In this document: one piece after another, positions 1-14,348 of the stretch
Numbering within the stretch: position 1 is the stretch's first letter
Layout of the letters: each line of letters starts with the position of its first letter
From: Crotophaga sulcirostris
Taxonomy: Eukaryota; Chordata; Aves; Cuculiformes; Crotophagidae
NCBI GenBank assembly: GCA_013397455.1
Contig: VYZB01000014.1
Span: forward strand, 186,001-250,000
Length of the DNA stretch: 64,000 nucleotides
Reading direction: 5' to 3'
Notes under the pieces: model-generated
The model's input: the letters and a program-made list of their open reading frames with translations, nothing else
What the model was told of the DNA's origin: nothing
Database searches by the model: none
Position numbers and translations under genes: made by a program

Positions 1-1821
1 GTGAAAGATGCGGGGGCAAAAATAATTCTCATGCCTTATAAGACAAAACTGTGTAAAGGGGATATTATGATGTGATGGCTTGAATGAGGAGCAGTCCAGA
101 CTCCAAGAGGTTCTGTTGTCTTTTTTTTCTTAAGAATAAAGTTGTAGATCAGTTTGATTTTTTGCATTTTTGTCTCTTCATTTCTTAGCATTAAGACCCC
201 AACATCTGATCAGCACCTTATCTTGGGTAGATATAAAATGGGAAAGTATTAAACTGTATATAAATCTTCTTACTAAAGATGTTAAAGATGCCTGGTAAAT
301 TATTTTTACTTACAGGTACCAAGTCTTGCTTATTCCTCAAACCTTACACATAGCTTCTAGTTACCTACCCTACAGCCTCTGGCACCTTACATAGTGCTAA
401 TTCTTTATTTAATATGAGTAAAAGCAACTATAAACAACTTTCTTTGCAAAAACATCCCACCACATGCAGAGAGAGGTCTGTGGGACATCTGTTTGCTCTA
501 AGGAGGAGTTGGGTATTTGAGAGTAATTGATTAATACATTTGCAGTGTTTCTTGTAATGTGTGCAACCACTGCAAAATGAGTGAGGGAATAAAACCTGCT
601 TTTTATTAAATAATTAAATAATTTATTATTATATAATAAAAATCTGCCAAGGCAAGCACGCCAATGCGCAGAGATCACAGTGGGGAGAACAGGCCAAGCC
701 AGTACAAAATGCTATTTTGCTCTTGTATCCTATTAAAACATTCTTTTTAACTTTCAGTCCTATGCAATGAGTCAGGCTCCCATTTGTGGCTGCATATGAA
801 GGTGGCATGGAGGCTGTCCCTTATGCCACAAGTTCCCTGGAGCCCTCAGCTTCTTCTGCAGCTCCTTGTGAAAGCTTCCCCTCCCGAGAGGCTTTAGGGC
901 TGCTCGGAACCATTAGAGCAGTGGATGGCAGCTGGCTGCAAGGGAGATCAGGCTCCATGGAGGCAAGAAAGGCGTTTCTGCACAAAGGTTTAGGTGACTG
1001 CGGAGAATGAGACCTCTGTCTCCTGGGGCTTCTGTGCAAGATGCCACAAATGGGTCAGCATTTTTCCCCAAGGATGAGTAGGAATGCCTTGGGGGAATAC
1101 TCTGAGGGTCAGTCAACAAAGTCTGTTGGCTTACAGGATGTAATTTGAATGGTTATGTGGGGCCATTGGCACCGAGCTGAAACGTGAAAGTGATCTCTGT
1201 AAAAAGCTACAAACCCAAGAGGCATTGTGCCCTGGCTTTTCCTGCTCCTCCTGCTGTGATCTCTGTACACTAGCACTCCAGCCTTTCCAGGTGCAAGGAA
1301 TTTTTTTTCCTGTGTGGGTCTTTTTTGAGTCTTTGGCTGTAATATTCACTACAGCAGGCACCAAGCGCCTATGACACGCTCTTGCCCAAATCCACTCAGT
1401 TCCTTCCCCAAGTAAATACGTTATAGAGATTCTGGCTTGGTTTAGGTATTCATTTTGGGGGGTTGTTCATAAAATTATATTCAAGATATCTAGCTTTGCA
1501 TCTTTTAAATTACTGACAATTAAGCTAATCCACAAATCTATATGTGACTTTTTTTTTTGCTTCTGTGGTGTTTGTTGGATATTCCAGGGCTTCAGTCACC
1601 CTTACATCAGGGCTGTGCCTCTGCCTGGAGGAAAGCAGTCTTTCAGAGGGCGTTTTAAAGTACAATGTGGTGTATTGTGGCTGTTCCACTCTGGGTCCGA
1701 TTGTTTCTGGATACAACTTTTCCAGATTCAGCCCTGGTGAGGTTGCCATGGAGGAGGCAATAGGGCCTGCAGGACATGACAAATTCTCCTTTAGGGTTGG
1801 TCCCAAAGCCCAGCTCCAGTT

Positions 1822-1896
1822 CTACTTCTGGCTTCCCAGCTCGTAGAGTTGTCGCTGCTGATCATTCAGTCTCATTGTCAGAGTGAAACATTTGCC
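1822..1896 (-). other. candidate 3'-terminal coding exon (speculative)
   Basis: Read on the minus strand, a T-rich tract ending TTATTTAG (just above 1896) looks like a splice acceptor. It is followed at once by an open frame of 24 codons and a TAG stop at 1822-1824. The peptide begins GKCFTLTMRLND and ends QLYELGSQK. The acceptor is in phase 0 with this frame. I do not recognise the peptide, and no upstream exon was identified on the minus strand. An acceptor-like site followed by about 25 open codons occurs often by chance, so this is only a pointer. If real, the 1.5-1.8 kb block would be 3' UTR. Confidence 0.12.
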
Positions 1897-2159
1897 CTAA
1901 ATAACAAGAGAACTTGACAGTTCTCCAAGGATTAGGAGAGTTATACAAATCTAAATAAATCATTAGAAAAACTTGGAGGAGATGGGGCAAATTACTTAAA
2001 TATACGAGGGCTGAATTTTCTACCACAAGAAATATTTGAATATCTGGGATGAAGTTCTGTAAAATCCGAGAAGGAAAGGTTGTAATACTGAGTGATCTTA
2101 TCCAGCAAGCGGAATTCAGTAAGGATCTTATTTTTTGGAAATTTTATCTACAACAGTAG

Positions 2160-2223
2160 CTATATATTTCTATATATCTATATCTATGTATATATCTATA
2201 TATCTTGATTATATGTAATCAAG
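2160..2223. repeat. TA-rich low-complexity tract with a short inverted repeat
   Basis: The tract is an irregular TATATCTA-type simple repeat. It ends in a perfect inverted repeat with 8-bp arms: CTTGATTA at 2204-2211 and TAATCAAG at 2216-2223, separated by TATG. Likely an unstable microsatellite; no function is implied. Confidence 0.75.
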
Positions 2224-5200
2224 GTTCTTTTCTGGTTAAAATTTCTTTCTTAAACTCATAATTCTTCACGATGCATAAATATTCTTGATAGAGAACAATA
2301 ATTAAAATAATGGATAATTGGATGAAAATTCTCACAATGATGTATCATAAATGCATGGGACTGATTCAGATAAATATGCTTGGTGTGTGGTAGCAATGTT
2401 ACCCAAATTCCTGTCTAGCTGGTGTGCACAACACAGTAATTCTCATCCTATGCGACAGTACAGAAATCATTCTTTAGCAGTTCTGGAAAAGAAGCAAAGA
2501 ATCTAAGCTGCCAGCAAAGGGGAAGTGCTTCCCCCACTCTACCCTTGAAGTTATCAATGGTGGTGAAGTCTGAAAGAGAAGTCTTAAGAAAAGAGGGTAA
2601 TGCCAATATTGCTGCTCCTGCTGCTGCTTTGTATCTATCCAACAGATCACCTTTCTCCCACCCCTGCAGTCTGCTCTTGGTGACCCTCTCTATGATCTAT
2701 CACCTCCCTAATGTGCAGGGGGAGGATCCTTCACTCTCTGCAAACCAGTCCACCAGAAAGAAGGACTCAAAATAAGTGTGAATTTGAGAGGATCTGCCTA
2801 TATTGTGTTTCACTAGCTCCTGATTTGCTCACTGTAGATTTCCCAAATTCTGCCCTCAGCAACACTCATAAGCTACATCATTGTTTCAATACATGCCCCT
2901 ACTGCTCTCCAAGACACAGAGCCATAATTACATTCATGGCATATAGCTTTTTTCTCTAGAGTCTGTAATAACTTATTTGTTTCCTATTTATACATAATAA
3001 TGATTTTCTTGGCTGTTCCCCCTCCCCCCCAAATTATATCTTATTTCTAAGTATTGTCTCCATTTTGCAATTTTACATTGCAATGGTAACAGGTAGATGC
3101 AGTGAAAAAATTTTGCTTTTTAAAAAAACATTGCAACCTTATGGGATTGTTGACATCACTTGTTTTCCAGATATATGGAGTGTGAGGATTTGTAGATGCC
3201 TCAGTTTTCATGGCTGCTACATCTGACTGGGTATCAGTTCATGAATTTTACATTTTATGTAGTGGTGATGTATTAATTTCACACTAGAATCTGTAAAGAT
3301 ATTATATTTACAGATAAAACATAATTTCTCACACTTCCAGAAATGAACATTAATTCTTTTCACCTCAGCAGGAATCTGAAAGGATTTGTTGCATTTCATA
3401 AGAAGAAATATAAATCTGGCACCTATTTGGAAGATGAAGTCCATTAAAGTTTTACAGTTTTCTTCATGATTTTATATTAATATGGAACTCTGAAATGTGA
3501 GGTAATTCACCACAGAATATGGGATGTATTTACTTAAAGAAACCCCCTCCCAGAGTCCTCCACTTCTTCATAGCATCCCATGCATATCTGTAAAACATTC
3601 AGATATTTTATCATTTGTCTCAATTTGAGAACGAACTATAATTTGTCCTGTTTGGGGAGAAGGTTGATGAGAGGGAGGCATTTGCAGAGGTTTACCATTA
3701 CCATTTTATTACATCCCATGAGTTTTTTTCCCTTTTTATAAACAATGCACTCTGAGGTAACCCAAGCAACGTAGGTACTAAGTAGCATACTATGACAGCA
3801 CAGGACACATTTCTGCCACTTGAATGGTTCCTTATAAGCCATGAGTCGTATAATTTGAGTGTATAAATGAGTGCTGGTCAAATGGCTTCCCCAGTTTTCT
3901 GCATTGTTAAACCTTAGAGAATTTGATTTCTACTTTTAGGCAGTGCTCTCCAGTGTAATAAGTAGCACTGAGCTGCAACTATATATCTGGTTTAGCTAAT
4001 CAACTATTAACAATATTGATTTGAAATAATTTGGGTAAGTAGAAGCTTTGAGCTTGACTTTTATTAATTTTAGGGACATAAAATTCCCAATGTGTGCGTT
4101 CTGAACAGCTCCCAGAAGCCTGTGAATCTTCACTTTAATCATAAATCTTAAAATATAATTAATTTCAGTACAATTTGAAACCATGCAAATGTTCAGAATG
4201 AACACATTTGTTTGCTGTTTATCACTTTTAATCTAGTGAGGGATCAGAACAGTAGCAATACTTTGTTATTTAAGTGATCAGTGATGCTTCTTGAATGTCC
4301 AGTACAGGATCCCTGAAGTGGACAAGTTGCAAAAAGTTGCAGACAAAAGTGTGGAGGATTTTTCCTGGTAATTGGAATTAGTTTGTCAAAGAAGTTCATG
4401 CTCATGGACAAAATTATTTGTAAAAGTATCTCACTCACAAACAGGTAAATTCGTGTCTGTCCTTGCTAGTTGTGGTGCTACATTGTAGAAAGCATCTGTC
4501 ATATCTTTGCTACAACTGGAAATGTGTGCTTTTTTTAAATGCTAGACTAAGCCTATTAGACTTTTATACTTTGGCTAATTTAACCAGCAAATTTCATTAT
4601 CAAATATACATTGCAGTAATACCTCTTAGAAACTCTTACCTCCCTGTCTCTTGTTGACACATTTATAAGTACATAAAGACCTTTCAGTAAGTCTGAACCT
4701 TTTCAGGGAAATGAAATTGACTTAACATGACCGTTACAGAAGCATAGAGAGAGAGCTCTGCGCGTTAATCAGTTCATTGCTTCAAAAATAATTAAGCTGT
4801 CAGACGAATGTTTTCTACTGCTACCTATTTTTGCTGAGAAGTATTTGTCCCTAATATAGAGACAACCGTTATTTTGTATGATGCTTGACAGGGAAACCCT
4901 CTTTTGTATCACATACTTGTGGTATATTACTTATTAGATATTTCTTCTTGCCTTTTGATTTAAAGAAACCATACTTCTTAATCTTCCTTTCTCTCTCGAT
5001 GAAAGCTCTAAGATAAAGGGCTGTTCTAGCTCTATCTCTTACAAAGATGCTGCAGCTTATACAGAAAGCTATTTCAAGTATGTAACCATTTTCTTGGCTC
5101 TGTTAATTTTGGTATAATGTTATGTGTTTTTCCACACCAGTAAATCTGTCCATAGAGATTTCCGGAAGCACTAGTGGTGATTTTATAGTTAGGGTGTGCA

Positions 5201-8200
5201 CTAGAGATTAAATGAAGAATCCTTGTACAGAAAATGCAGTAAATCTTCAAGTGTTATAATTTATCTGAAACCCTATTAAAATAAAACCATTATTATTTCA
5301 GGAATTAACATGAAATGAAAATGGATTTTGAATAAAATTTAATACTCAGTTTTAGACAGAACGGACTAACATTTGAACTTCTCAAGCGGCATAAACTTAG
5401 TGAGCTCTTCTTGGATAGATTTCAATTTTTATTTAGGATAAACGATCATTTTGCACATTGCTCCTTGTAGTTGCTGAAGTTGAAAGTGCCCACGTATATT
5501 ATTCTGTGCTGTAAGGAAGCTTCATCTTTCCTCACGGCTACTGACTTTCTGCTCTTGCAGGCATAGAAGTAGGAGGTGGCTCTCAGGTGATCTTTTGGAG
5601 GACGGAGGGTCTGTATGATGAGTGGTAATTGGAAGAACAGGTGGGGAAGGCATGGCTATTCATTAAAAATGAGGACAAAAAATCCAGATAAAAAAAAGCT
5701 GCTTTTTTAGAATTGTGGTATGGAGGCACTGGGGGAAAGCGGCAAACAGCTTCTCTGGGGAAGATGAGTAGAGCTGAAAAAGAACTCACCAGTCTGTGAG
5801 TGGAATAGGTCTTAAACACCAGACAGAACAGATGGTTCTGACCACACTTTGATGTTTCCAATGACATAGAGCTACAGTGATCTGCTGGAGGCCCCTGTCA
5901 CAGCAGTAAAAACCTATACTGTTCTCTATCAGAAAAAGCAGTGGCTGAGTGGAGACATGAAAGTATATAGGTGGGTTAAGGAAATTAAACATATGTCTGT
6001 TATCAAGGATTTTTTTTCACTTGGGGGGATTTAACAATGTGATATTTTGTAAACCATTCCCCACATATGTATTTAAGCATGTGGAAATCAAAATTTCTTA
6101 CGTATAATAAACAAAAAATCAATTTTGTTTATATCAACAAATCATTTCTAGTCATATACTTTTAAAACAACTTTGACCTACATGAGATTTAATATTTAAA
6201 GGTATTTTTTACAGCTCTATTACTCAGTGGCTTCAATTACTCTGTTATTATGCTGTGTAAAATAAATGGTAGTGTTTTCATTTAATTTAAATTAATAATA
6301 CTAATTGTCCTAGCATACATGTATATATTAAAATGATCCATGAGTCCATGTTAGGATGAATAGATTTTTGTTGGATTAAATTAAAAAGGACTATAGAATT
6401 AATTTCATGTCAGGTCATGGCACTAGTCATCATAAAGCTGCTTAGGAAAACTAATTTCTGGGTGATGCGTGGGTGTGGTACTGAGCCGTTTTGAGGGAAA
6501 TAGTACTGGAAAGCTCCCTGAAGGTCCAAGATACTTAGAGAAGATAAGCCCTGTGAAAGTGCAGTGCTTCAGACGGTGGGTAAAGCATTGCTCAGATTTT
6601 AGATCGATGAATTATGTGGATGCAGTTCCCCCAGCTCAAAAGTGCCGTTACGAACAGTGCACATGCAGTTGTCTGTGGACCTTTCATTCATCCGTGCTTG
6701 AAACACTATCCCTTTGGGTGGTTCTTGCCTCGATACATCTTGACTTTGATACATGACAGCTGTTTTTTATGTAGCTAAAAATCTGGTTCCAGAGATGATC
6801 TATTCCAGTGGCTTGGTTTACCAGCCTATTTCCCATCCTGAGTATTTAAGAAGATTTTTTCCCTTTGAGAGGGGGAAGGAGGAAGTCTGAAATAACTGGC
6901 AGTTTTGCTAGCTGTGTTTTATGGTAATGTTAATCAAGTATGACTGTGCCAGTCTTCCCTGGCATCAGTGTGGTTTGGTGACCATGTTCTCATGGTTGTT
7001 TATTGGCACTGAGCCAAACATGAACTTTGTGCAGTTACTAAAATGAAGAATGCAAATGTTCTATAAAATTCTGGATCCATTCTTCCTCTGTAACTACTAA
7101 TGGGAAATTTCACACTGAAAGTATTCTGGATGATTGTATATGAAACATTTTCTGTACTCTGGAAGTGTCGAGCTCTAATGGGAAGTATATTTGTAAATCC
7201 TGGGGAGTTTTCTTTTAATTTTACTTTGTGCCAGATAACATATTTTTAGCACCGGTAGTCCAAAGAAGTGTGATGATGTGGAGAAGTTTTGCAAAAAAAC
7301 ACTTGCCACTGCTTTCATGTAGCAGTACTAGGACTTTATAGTGGTTTTGCCCATAATTTAAAAATCTTAAAGTGAATAAATAAATTAATCGGAATCTGTA
7401 TTCCATTCGTTTGTAGCTGCTAATTCAGTGAAGTCTGTGTGGCAAAATGGAATCACATTCTGCAGCATTCAGCCCTACCTTAGATATCAGCAATTCCAGA
7501 ATGTTTGGTGTCTTATATTGTCCCCTTAGCAGGGTGAATTCACCATTCTTATTCTTTCTGGCTGTCACCAAAGCAAGCACACCTACAGTCCCATATTTGA
7601 GAACAGTAGTGGACATAAAATGTATAGCAAATTGTTTCTGTCAGTTGGTATTTTTGCAGGTTGGGTTGTCTGCAGTGGTTTGCAAAATAACTTTATGGTT
7701 TCTCTCCTAAAATTCTTCTCTTTGAGCAATCCAAAATAAAATCTCCTTTTTTCTTAGATATGTGATGACTTGTAGATTGCTTTATGAGCCATCTTCCTGG
7801 CTGCTCCGTTGCCTCTCAGCTAATGTTCAGGTTGTTCCAAACCTTTTGCTATGAGGGATGGAAAGCTGAACCAAATACAAGCAGGTCAGCAGGAAGTCAT
7901 AATGCATTGTGCCAGGAGCAAGGCAATTCTCATAGCAAAAATTGTGTATTTTGTGTGTTGGATAGCTGGCACATGGTACAACTGCAGAGTTGTGGGGTCT
8001 ACCTGACACCTCTAGAGCGTATTTCAAACCTGGCCACATGTACTGAGAGGTAACTGGGATATATGCTTTGTTGCTATCTAAATTCAAGCTTAGCTCTACA
8101 ATCAGGATGCTAAAAAAGTTATGTATTTTATGTTCAGATTCTGGATGCCAATTTTATGATCCAGTGTGGCGAATCTGAGAGGAGGATCAATAAGAGTTTG

Positions 8201-9204
8201 ACTTTTGTTTACTATTGCTTCTACAGGAGAAAATGATTTATTTAGATGTCATAAGCTCAAATTCTGCATCCACAGATAATTTACCCATGTCTTTAGAGAT
8301 GAAAAATGGAACCAAACTACATGTCCTCTTTGGTCTACTAGAAATAGATGAAATAAAATTACAAAATAGCCCTCAGCAGCAGCAGAGAAATTATTAATGA
8401 CTGGTTAGGCCGAGAGCAAGGGTGTGATTGGATGGCAAAAAAATCAGATTTTGGTCTCAGGCTCCAGGGTTAATATTAATTCATTAGGGTTGCATATTTT
8501 TACTGAAATTTGGGAGTTCTGACACTGTTAAAGGTTTAAAGAGTTTTTTACTCATTACTACTGTAATTTTAATATTCTTTTATTAATTGAATTGCTAAAT
8601 GCAATGGTATTAATTCCTCATGACACCTGTTCTGCAGAAACTGAAATTAAAATTAACATCAGAAAATGTTAGTAGGTTCAGTTCTTATTAATGTGCCAGC
8701 CGTAGAAATTGGGATGGACGAGGGTGTAGCAAGAGGGTATGGAGCTGAAACTAATGGCCAGTAACACAAGATGACATTCTTAGCTGCTGTGGGGAAGCAG
8801 GCGCTTCTGGCTGAAGGCCCACAAGAAGAGGATGAAGTTCTGTGTTAGAGAGGCCAAGCCAGCGCTCAGGACCCCCGCCTGTCCCCGACCTCAGTGCTGT
8901 TCCAGCCCACAACAGCTGGCGCTCCCACTGGCTGAGAACACCCAGCTGCATGGACACTGTGCCTGTATTCCTCTGGCCACATGTTTGGTGGTTACAATGC
9001 AGAGACAAAAGTCTTCCTACATTTTCTCTAATCTAGTGGCTGGGATGACCTTCTAGGGAACTTTCCATGCGTACTGGTAGCTATAATCAGAGATATTGGA
9101 GCAGGATAGGCTGCACCTAATTAAAACTTCTAGTCGTGCGTTTTTCATAATGCATATTAATGACAGATAATTTTTAGTAATGCAACTGCTTGTTAATATG
9201 GCAA

Positions 9205-9330
9205 TACTTAGCACCTGGTACCTCTCGAACTCAAAGTGCTTTATAAAGGAGACTGAACACTTTCTTTCATGGTTTAGTAGTGGGCCAAATGGGGCAAAGA
9301 AAGGTTAAAAACACGTATTGTAAGGCTATG
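9205..9330. mobile_element. old L3/MIR-type retroposon remnant
   Basis: The stretch reads CTTAGCACCTGGTACCTCTCGAACTCAAAGTGCTTTATAAAGGAG in outline and then, after a diverged part, AAATGGGGCAAAGAAAGGTTAAA. Amniote L3 (CR1-like) and MIR-type repeats carry the same ordered elements: a core like CTCAAAGCGCTTTACAAA, then a block like ATGGGGAAACTGAGGCACAGAGAGGTTAAGTGACTTGCC. The order and spacing are kept but the match is diverged, so this is an old copy. I cannot decide between L3 and MIR, so no strand is given. Confidence 0.45.
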
Positions 9331-12300
9331 AGTTTGTTTAGAAAATGTTTTCAAACCTGTTCCTCCTGCTTGGTTGTAAGCATTTAGGAGAATTTGGTGT
9401 CTCCTATGTGTATGAGGTCTTAAAAACCAAGTTCATACTTAAGTCCGCAGCCCCTACTGAGACTGTGGTGCATTTGCAAATACTGTTTGACTCGCTCTGA
9501 GTCACTCCTCCACACAGAAGCAGAAGAAGGGTTTGTCTACTTGCAATAAAAGTAACAGCTTGTTTAATAGCATAAATAAGGACTGTATGGTTTCATTACC
9601 TGCACATCGTGGTTCAGAGCCTGCAATGTCATACATATGGGCATTTGTTTAGGTATAAGTTGCAATCATGGCCTTCAGCTGTGTTAGCAGAGGGAACATC
9701 CTCTATATCTTTGTTTAGAAGGCACTGCTTCTGTTGCATTTAATTGCCTTCCCTTGCAGCCTTGCTTAAAGCTGTGTGTGATAAAGGTGCAAATATTGTA
9801 CTAAACAAGAGCAGCGAATGAATGAAGTCCAAGTCTATTATAAACTGTTGTAAGTAGGCAGCTACTAAATCGAGATGGCTACTAATCAAGGCTATTTCTG
9901 TGCATAGTGTTGTAGTCTGTAAATCAGATATGCTTACCCCAAATCTGCCTGTGCCACTTTATTTATGAGTCAGTTCTAATTTGAAGTGGCCACGGATCAC
10001 AATAAATACTTCAGCAATACGCCCCTCTTTCTTTACGGCAGTGCAAGAATGAAGTCAGAGAGGAAATCAAGTGCAGAAAGGGACAGGTGGCTCTAGGCCA
10101 TATTTGCACTGTTTTTTATTGAGAAAGCTCAATACTTTTGAGACTTGCAAGGAGTCAGAGAGATTTCAAGACTGCTCTGGCTACAGGAACTCAGGATTCC
10201 TGTAATTTCCATGAGATTTTTCCAGTAGTAAGAAATACAGTAAATGGTCTTTTCCTCTGTGTCTCTAGCAAGCCCTTAACCATCATCCAATGCTAGAACC
10301 TGAAAGGGAGCTGGGAAAGGGGCAGGCAGTAGATCTGTTATTTCCTTTGCTAGCCAAAAGAAAGAAGTTTATTGCAATGAAAACATGTCTCAGAGGCCTT
10401 TGAGTCACCACTACAGTATAAAAGATACAGGCTACCTTCCAGAGCTGTAAGATATGTAAGTTTGTTAGCACAGAGCTATACCTAATCTAACTGGAGGGAG
10501 AATGTGCTGTGAAGTTGCTATGGGGTAAGGATGCTAAGCAAAATAGTCCAGGAATGGCAATGATGAGTCAGTCCCTGTAAGTCCCAGCATGCAATTTTCC
10601 AGTATCTTTAAGTACTCAGTTTGCCTGCAGCAGGAGTATTTTGTGACCTACTTGACAAAAATCTGCAAAATCCAAAGGTGCTTACTCCTACGTCTCGTAG
10701 ATGAACTTGTGTTCTCTCTCCCATTTGCTGTAAACCTATTTAAACCTTCACTGCTCGTAAGTGTAAGGGCTCTCTCATTGCAACAGAAAATGCCTGCACT
10801 CCATTTGTATCAATGTGTAGTTGGGACTAGTGAATATTGATTGGTGGGTCAAAGCTTTTGTGCCCACAAACTTGCCCTGTTAATAGGCATCTATTAATCC
10901 AGTTTAGTACCCAGTTCTTACAAAAGCAAAATGCATACAAAGCATATACACCATAACTAAACAGGAGTTAACGTTTCTCTTCCCCAGCCAACGTACCATT
11001 AATAAATCTCTCATTTTTATGACAGAGCTACACAAACCTTGACTGTTTTCATTATTAACTTAATTGCTTTTCATTTACAGGTACATGGACTTTCCTGTTG
11101 AAGGCTAATGCACATTTCCTTGACAGGTAGAATAACCAGGAAGGTTTGAAAAATGATGGAATAGACAATGCAAAGTGAAATGTGAAACCAAGGTAATACA
11201 GGAGAAGGAAAAACCTTAAAAGATCCAGAGTTCTGCTTCAGTATCCTTTGGGCCAGGATGCTTACAGATGTGTATAGGGGCTGGCAAAGCACAGCTCAGT
11301 TTGAATGTAGCCTGTTACCAGGGCATCAGAATTTAATAGTGATGGGCAATAATAATAACAAAATAATAATAATAATAATAACAACAGAAGCAATAACAAC
11401 AACAATAATAATAATGCACACTAGGAAATTTAACTGAAATTCAGTAAGCTACGTAACTGGCCAAGGCAAACTGTCTGTTGCCTGGTACCTTTTGAATTCT
11501 TTTATGAAGTCTGATAGAATCTGTGAGTATTGCATGGATGTAACTGCACAAAATCAATCTGAAACTCACCTGGAGACCATGAGCTTGAAATGATTTTGTA
11601 GGAATGCTATAAAGTTGTGATTTGCTGTAGGACTTTCTTCTTTGACTCCTCTTGGATATACCATGGCAGTGAGTCTATGGTGACATTGTAGCCATGATGA
11701 GAACAATTAAAGAATTGGCAAGCAATTTTAAAAATTAAAAACTACATTTGAAGACGGGTAGCAAATTCAAAACTGGCCAGTAAGAAGTGTAGTTTGAATT
11801 TTGTGTTGGTCCTTATCTTAAAGGCTGATTTCAATTATTTGTTGTTGAATGTCTCTTCTGCTACGTGCTTGTCATATAGAATTGCTGCCTTTATTTTCTA
11901 GACTTTCAGCATCGTTGAATACCCTTCCTTACATTGCTGGTGGAAACAGCAATGTTAGATTCATTAGCGTAGTTGATACCTAAATTAACAGATAGTTTTC
12001 TGTTTGATTCGGTAGCCTCATGTGTGCAATCCATGTTGCTGGAGTGCTCGATGTAAATGTTAGAATCCTTGTTTCTCCCATTGGTGAGCACAGTTCTAGG
12101 GCAGATGAACAGACCAGCAGTTGGGAACCATGGGCTCTGATAAGGTCATCACCACTGCTATGAAAAGCATCTATGGAAACAGGACAATTGCCAATTGGTT
12201 TTAATAATGAGATTCCTACTTCCACAGAACTCAAAAGTATTTGAGAGGTTTCCCCTTTCAGACGTGCTGTAGGTGCAATGTTTAGTGCTGATAACATTGC

Positions 12301-14348
12301 TATATATGATTACCTTATGCCAGCTGTGCTTCTTAATTTAGATTGTAAACTGCTAGCATCTAAAACTTGAATGTACAAAGACTCACACAAGTGCAGCCAC
12401 ACAAGGATCAGATTCTAAGAGACATAATACTCTTTACTAAGTAAATTTTCATTTACGTTTTCTAAATTTTGGAAGAACAGTAACTGACTCTGCAGCCCAA
12501 CATGACAGTTGCTTGAAAAGGCAGACATGCATTCACAGCTTCTGTTGGCTAACAGAATTGACAGCTGAGACAAAGAAATAAAACTGAGAACGCATGCCTC
12601 CATTAATTCTTCTTTCTTGGCTTTGGTGTGTGATAGCTAAAGTATAGGAGTCACAAATAATTTTTTTTTCTTCTCTGAATCAACTTTACAATTAATTAAA
12701 AAAAAATATATTGTGGATGTGCAGAGTACATAGCGTGTCTGAGAATTTTCTTCTGTGGCCTGGGATGCCAGGTCAGTGTGTGCCTGGGAAGAATAAAGGC
12801 TAGTGAGGATGCACTGTGAAATTGTTATGTGAGCTTATCAACTCCAGACATGCCGAGTGGGGAAAGAACACCTGAGTTTTTTAATCAGTTTCTTGCACTG
12901 TATCTACATATAATACTGTACTCTTAAAGTTCTAATCTAAAGCATATCTGTAACAATATTGGAGCCATTTGTAAGCTTTTTCAAATCATTTCTTTATTTA
13001 ACAAGTCTCATTATTTGAAACATTCTAGTTTGAATAATGTGTGTCTATTATTTTACACCTTTTTTCTGTCCAAGGCCATGTTCTTTCTGCTCAAACATTC
13101 TATGCCTTTCCTCATATTTCTACTCCATTGCTACTTATTTGCAGTTAAGATCTTGAGAGGATTAGCTAGTAAGTGGCTCTTGCATAAGCATTCCTTTTGT
13201 ATGTATTTGCCGCACCTTCTTAGGAAAACATGCTTCCTCTTACCATGCTAAATGTGATCTGTAAAAGAGATAGTAAGGCATTTACATCTGGAGAGTGTGC
13301 TTGACCTCAGCTATATCTTCATTATGTGTTTGTAAGCAAAGAATCAACATGTTACAAGAAATCATCACTTAGTCTTACCACTGTATTAAGAAAAGTCTCT
13401 GAATATTGTTTTAGCTGGAGTAGAACTTCTCGAGCTAATAAATTTGGCTCTAAAACATCAGGACTTACAATGTGTTAGGCAAAACTGTTTTGTACACCTT
13501 CAGTCTAGTGGAAAACTTGATCTGCATTCAGTAGAGTTTCAGAATTGGCACAGTTCAAAACTCTCACAAGAAAAGTGAACAATTAAATAGGGAGATGTTT
13601 AGTTTTGCATATGGCAGTGGTAGAAGAGAGGATTGCTATGTGGCAAGTACTGAGCATCAGTTCTCCATCAGATAAAAATAAGTTAAACAAACTTGCAGCA
13701 GTTCAAAAGTAAATCCTGGTGTTCATGATAAGGTTTAGATCACTTTGATCCAAATCTGCCATGTAAAATAATACAAATCAGATAGGGCCTACATATTATA
13801 ATACATCCTTGTTTAACCTTGCTTGTCACGGGGAGAAGGTGAGACATATTCTGCTGTGCAGTACACTTGATTGCTAGAGTTATCTTAAAGCTGATTGAAA
13901 CTTTCTAGTCATAGAAGTGCAACTGAGCTCTCCATTTTAGGTTAATTAAAACTTGAACACTTATCCTTCATTTGCTGAGCTGAAAAGTACATGTAAAATG
14001 TTTTGTGGTTTCCTTAGGGCTATGCTGCAGTCCAGAACTTTCCTCTTTGTCAGATGAAAGGGCACATGATTGGGGAGAATCTGAGGGAGAAACTGGCTTG
14101 CAAAGGCCGGGCATGAGATTGCCCTCTGTAGCTATAGTGAGGTATCTCTTCTTTCATCTCTAGGTGATGTATCTAACTTGGAAATATTGTGAAGTGATAC
14201 CTGCATCCCAAATCTCACAAAAAAAAAAAAAGACGGTGCAATAATTTAAGCAAAGCCTAGCAACTTACTTCCTATGTTTCAGGAAATGATGTGTTATACC
14301 ATCTTGCATTGTTGCTATTGTATTGCTAATTTAGCTATAACTGGTAGC
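9331..14348. other. AT-rich non-coding stretch
   Basis: Nothing recognisable was found apart from the AAT microsatellite near 11.35 kb and a 13-base A run at 14219-14231. Minus-strand frames of 60-105 codons at 11.9-12.3 kb do not resemble a family I know. Probably intronic or intergenic. Confidence 0.6.
11347..11415. repeat. (AAT)n/(AAC)n microsatellite
   Basis: About 69 bases are built almost entirely from AAT and AAC triplets, interrupted by CAGAAGC in the middle. The interruption and the mix of AAT and AAC units suggest an ageing microsatellite. Such tracts can also mark the tail of a long-decayed retroposon, but no element body is recognisable next to it. Confidence 0.9.

Larger units (their letters stand above)
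1..9204. other. AT-rich non-coding stretch
   Basis: No reading frame here resembles a known protein family. The frames present are short, lie on both strands and overlap one another, as expected by chance. Seen inside: a TA-rich tract near 2.2 kb and a weak candidate terminal exon near 1.85 kb (both listed separately), and a short C-rich run near 3.02 kb. The block around 1.55-1.85 kb is somewhat richer in G and C than its surroundings. No CR1 3' end is visible. Most likely intergenic or intronic DNA. Confidence 0.6.

Noticed and set aside
14219..14231. A13 run that could be a retrocopy tail
   Set aside because: The sequence upstream of it shows no copied gene, no AATAAA at the right distance and no target-site duplication.
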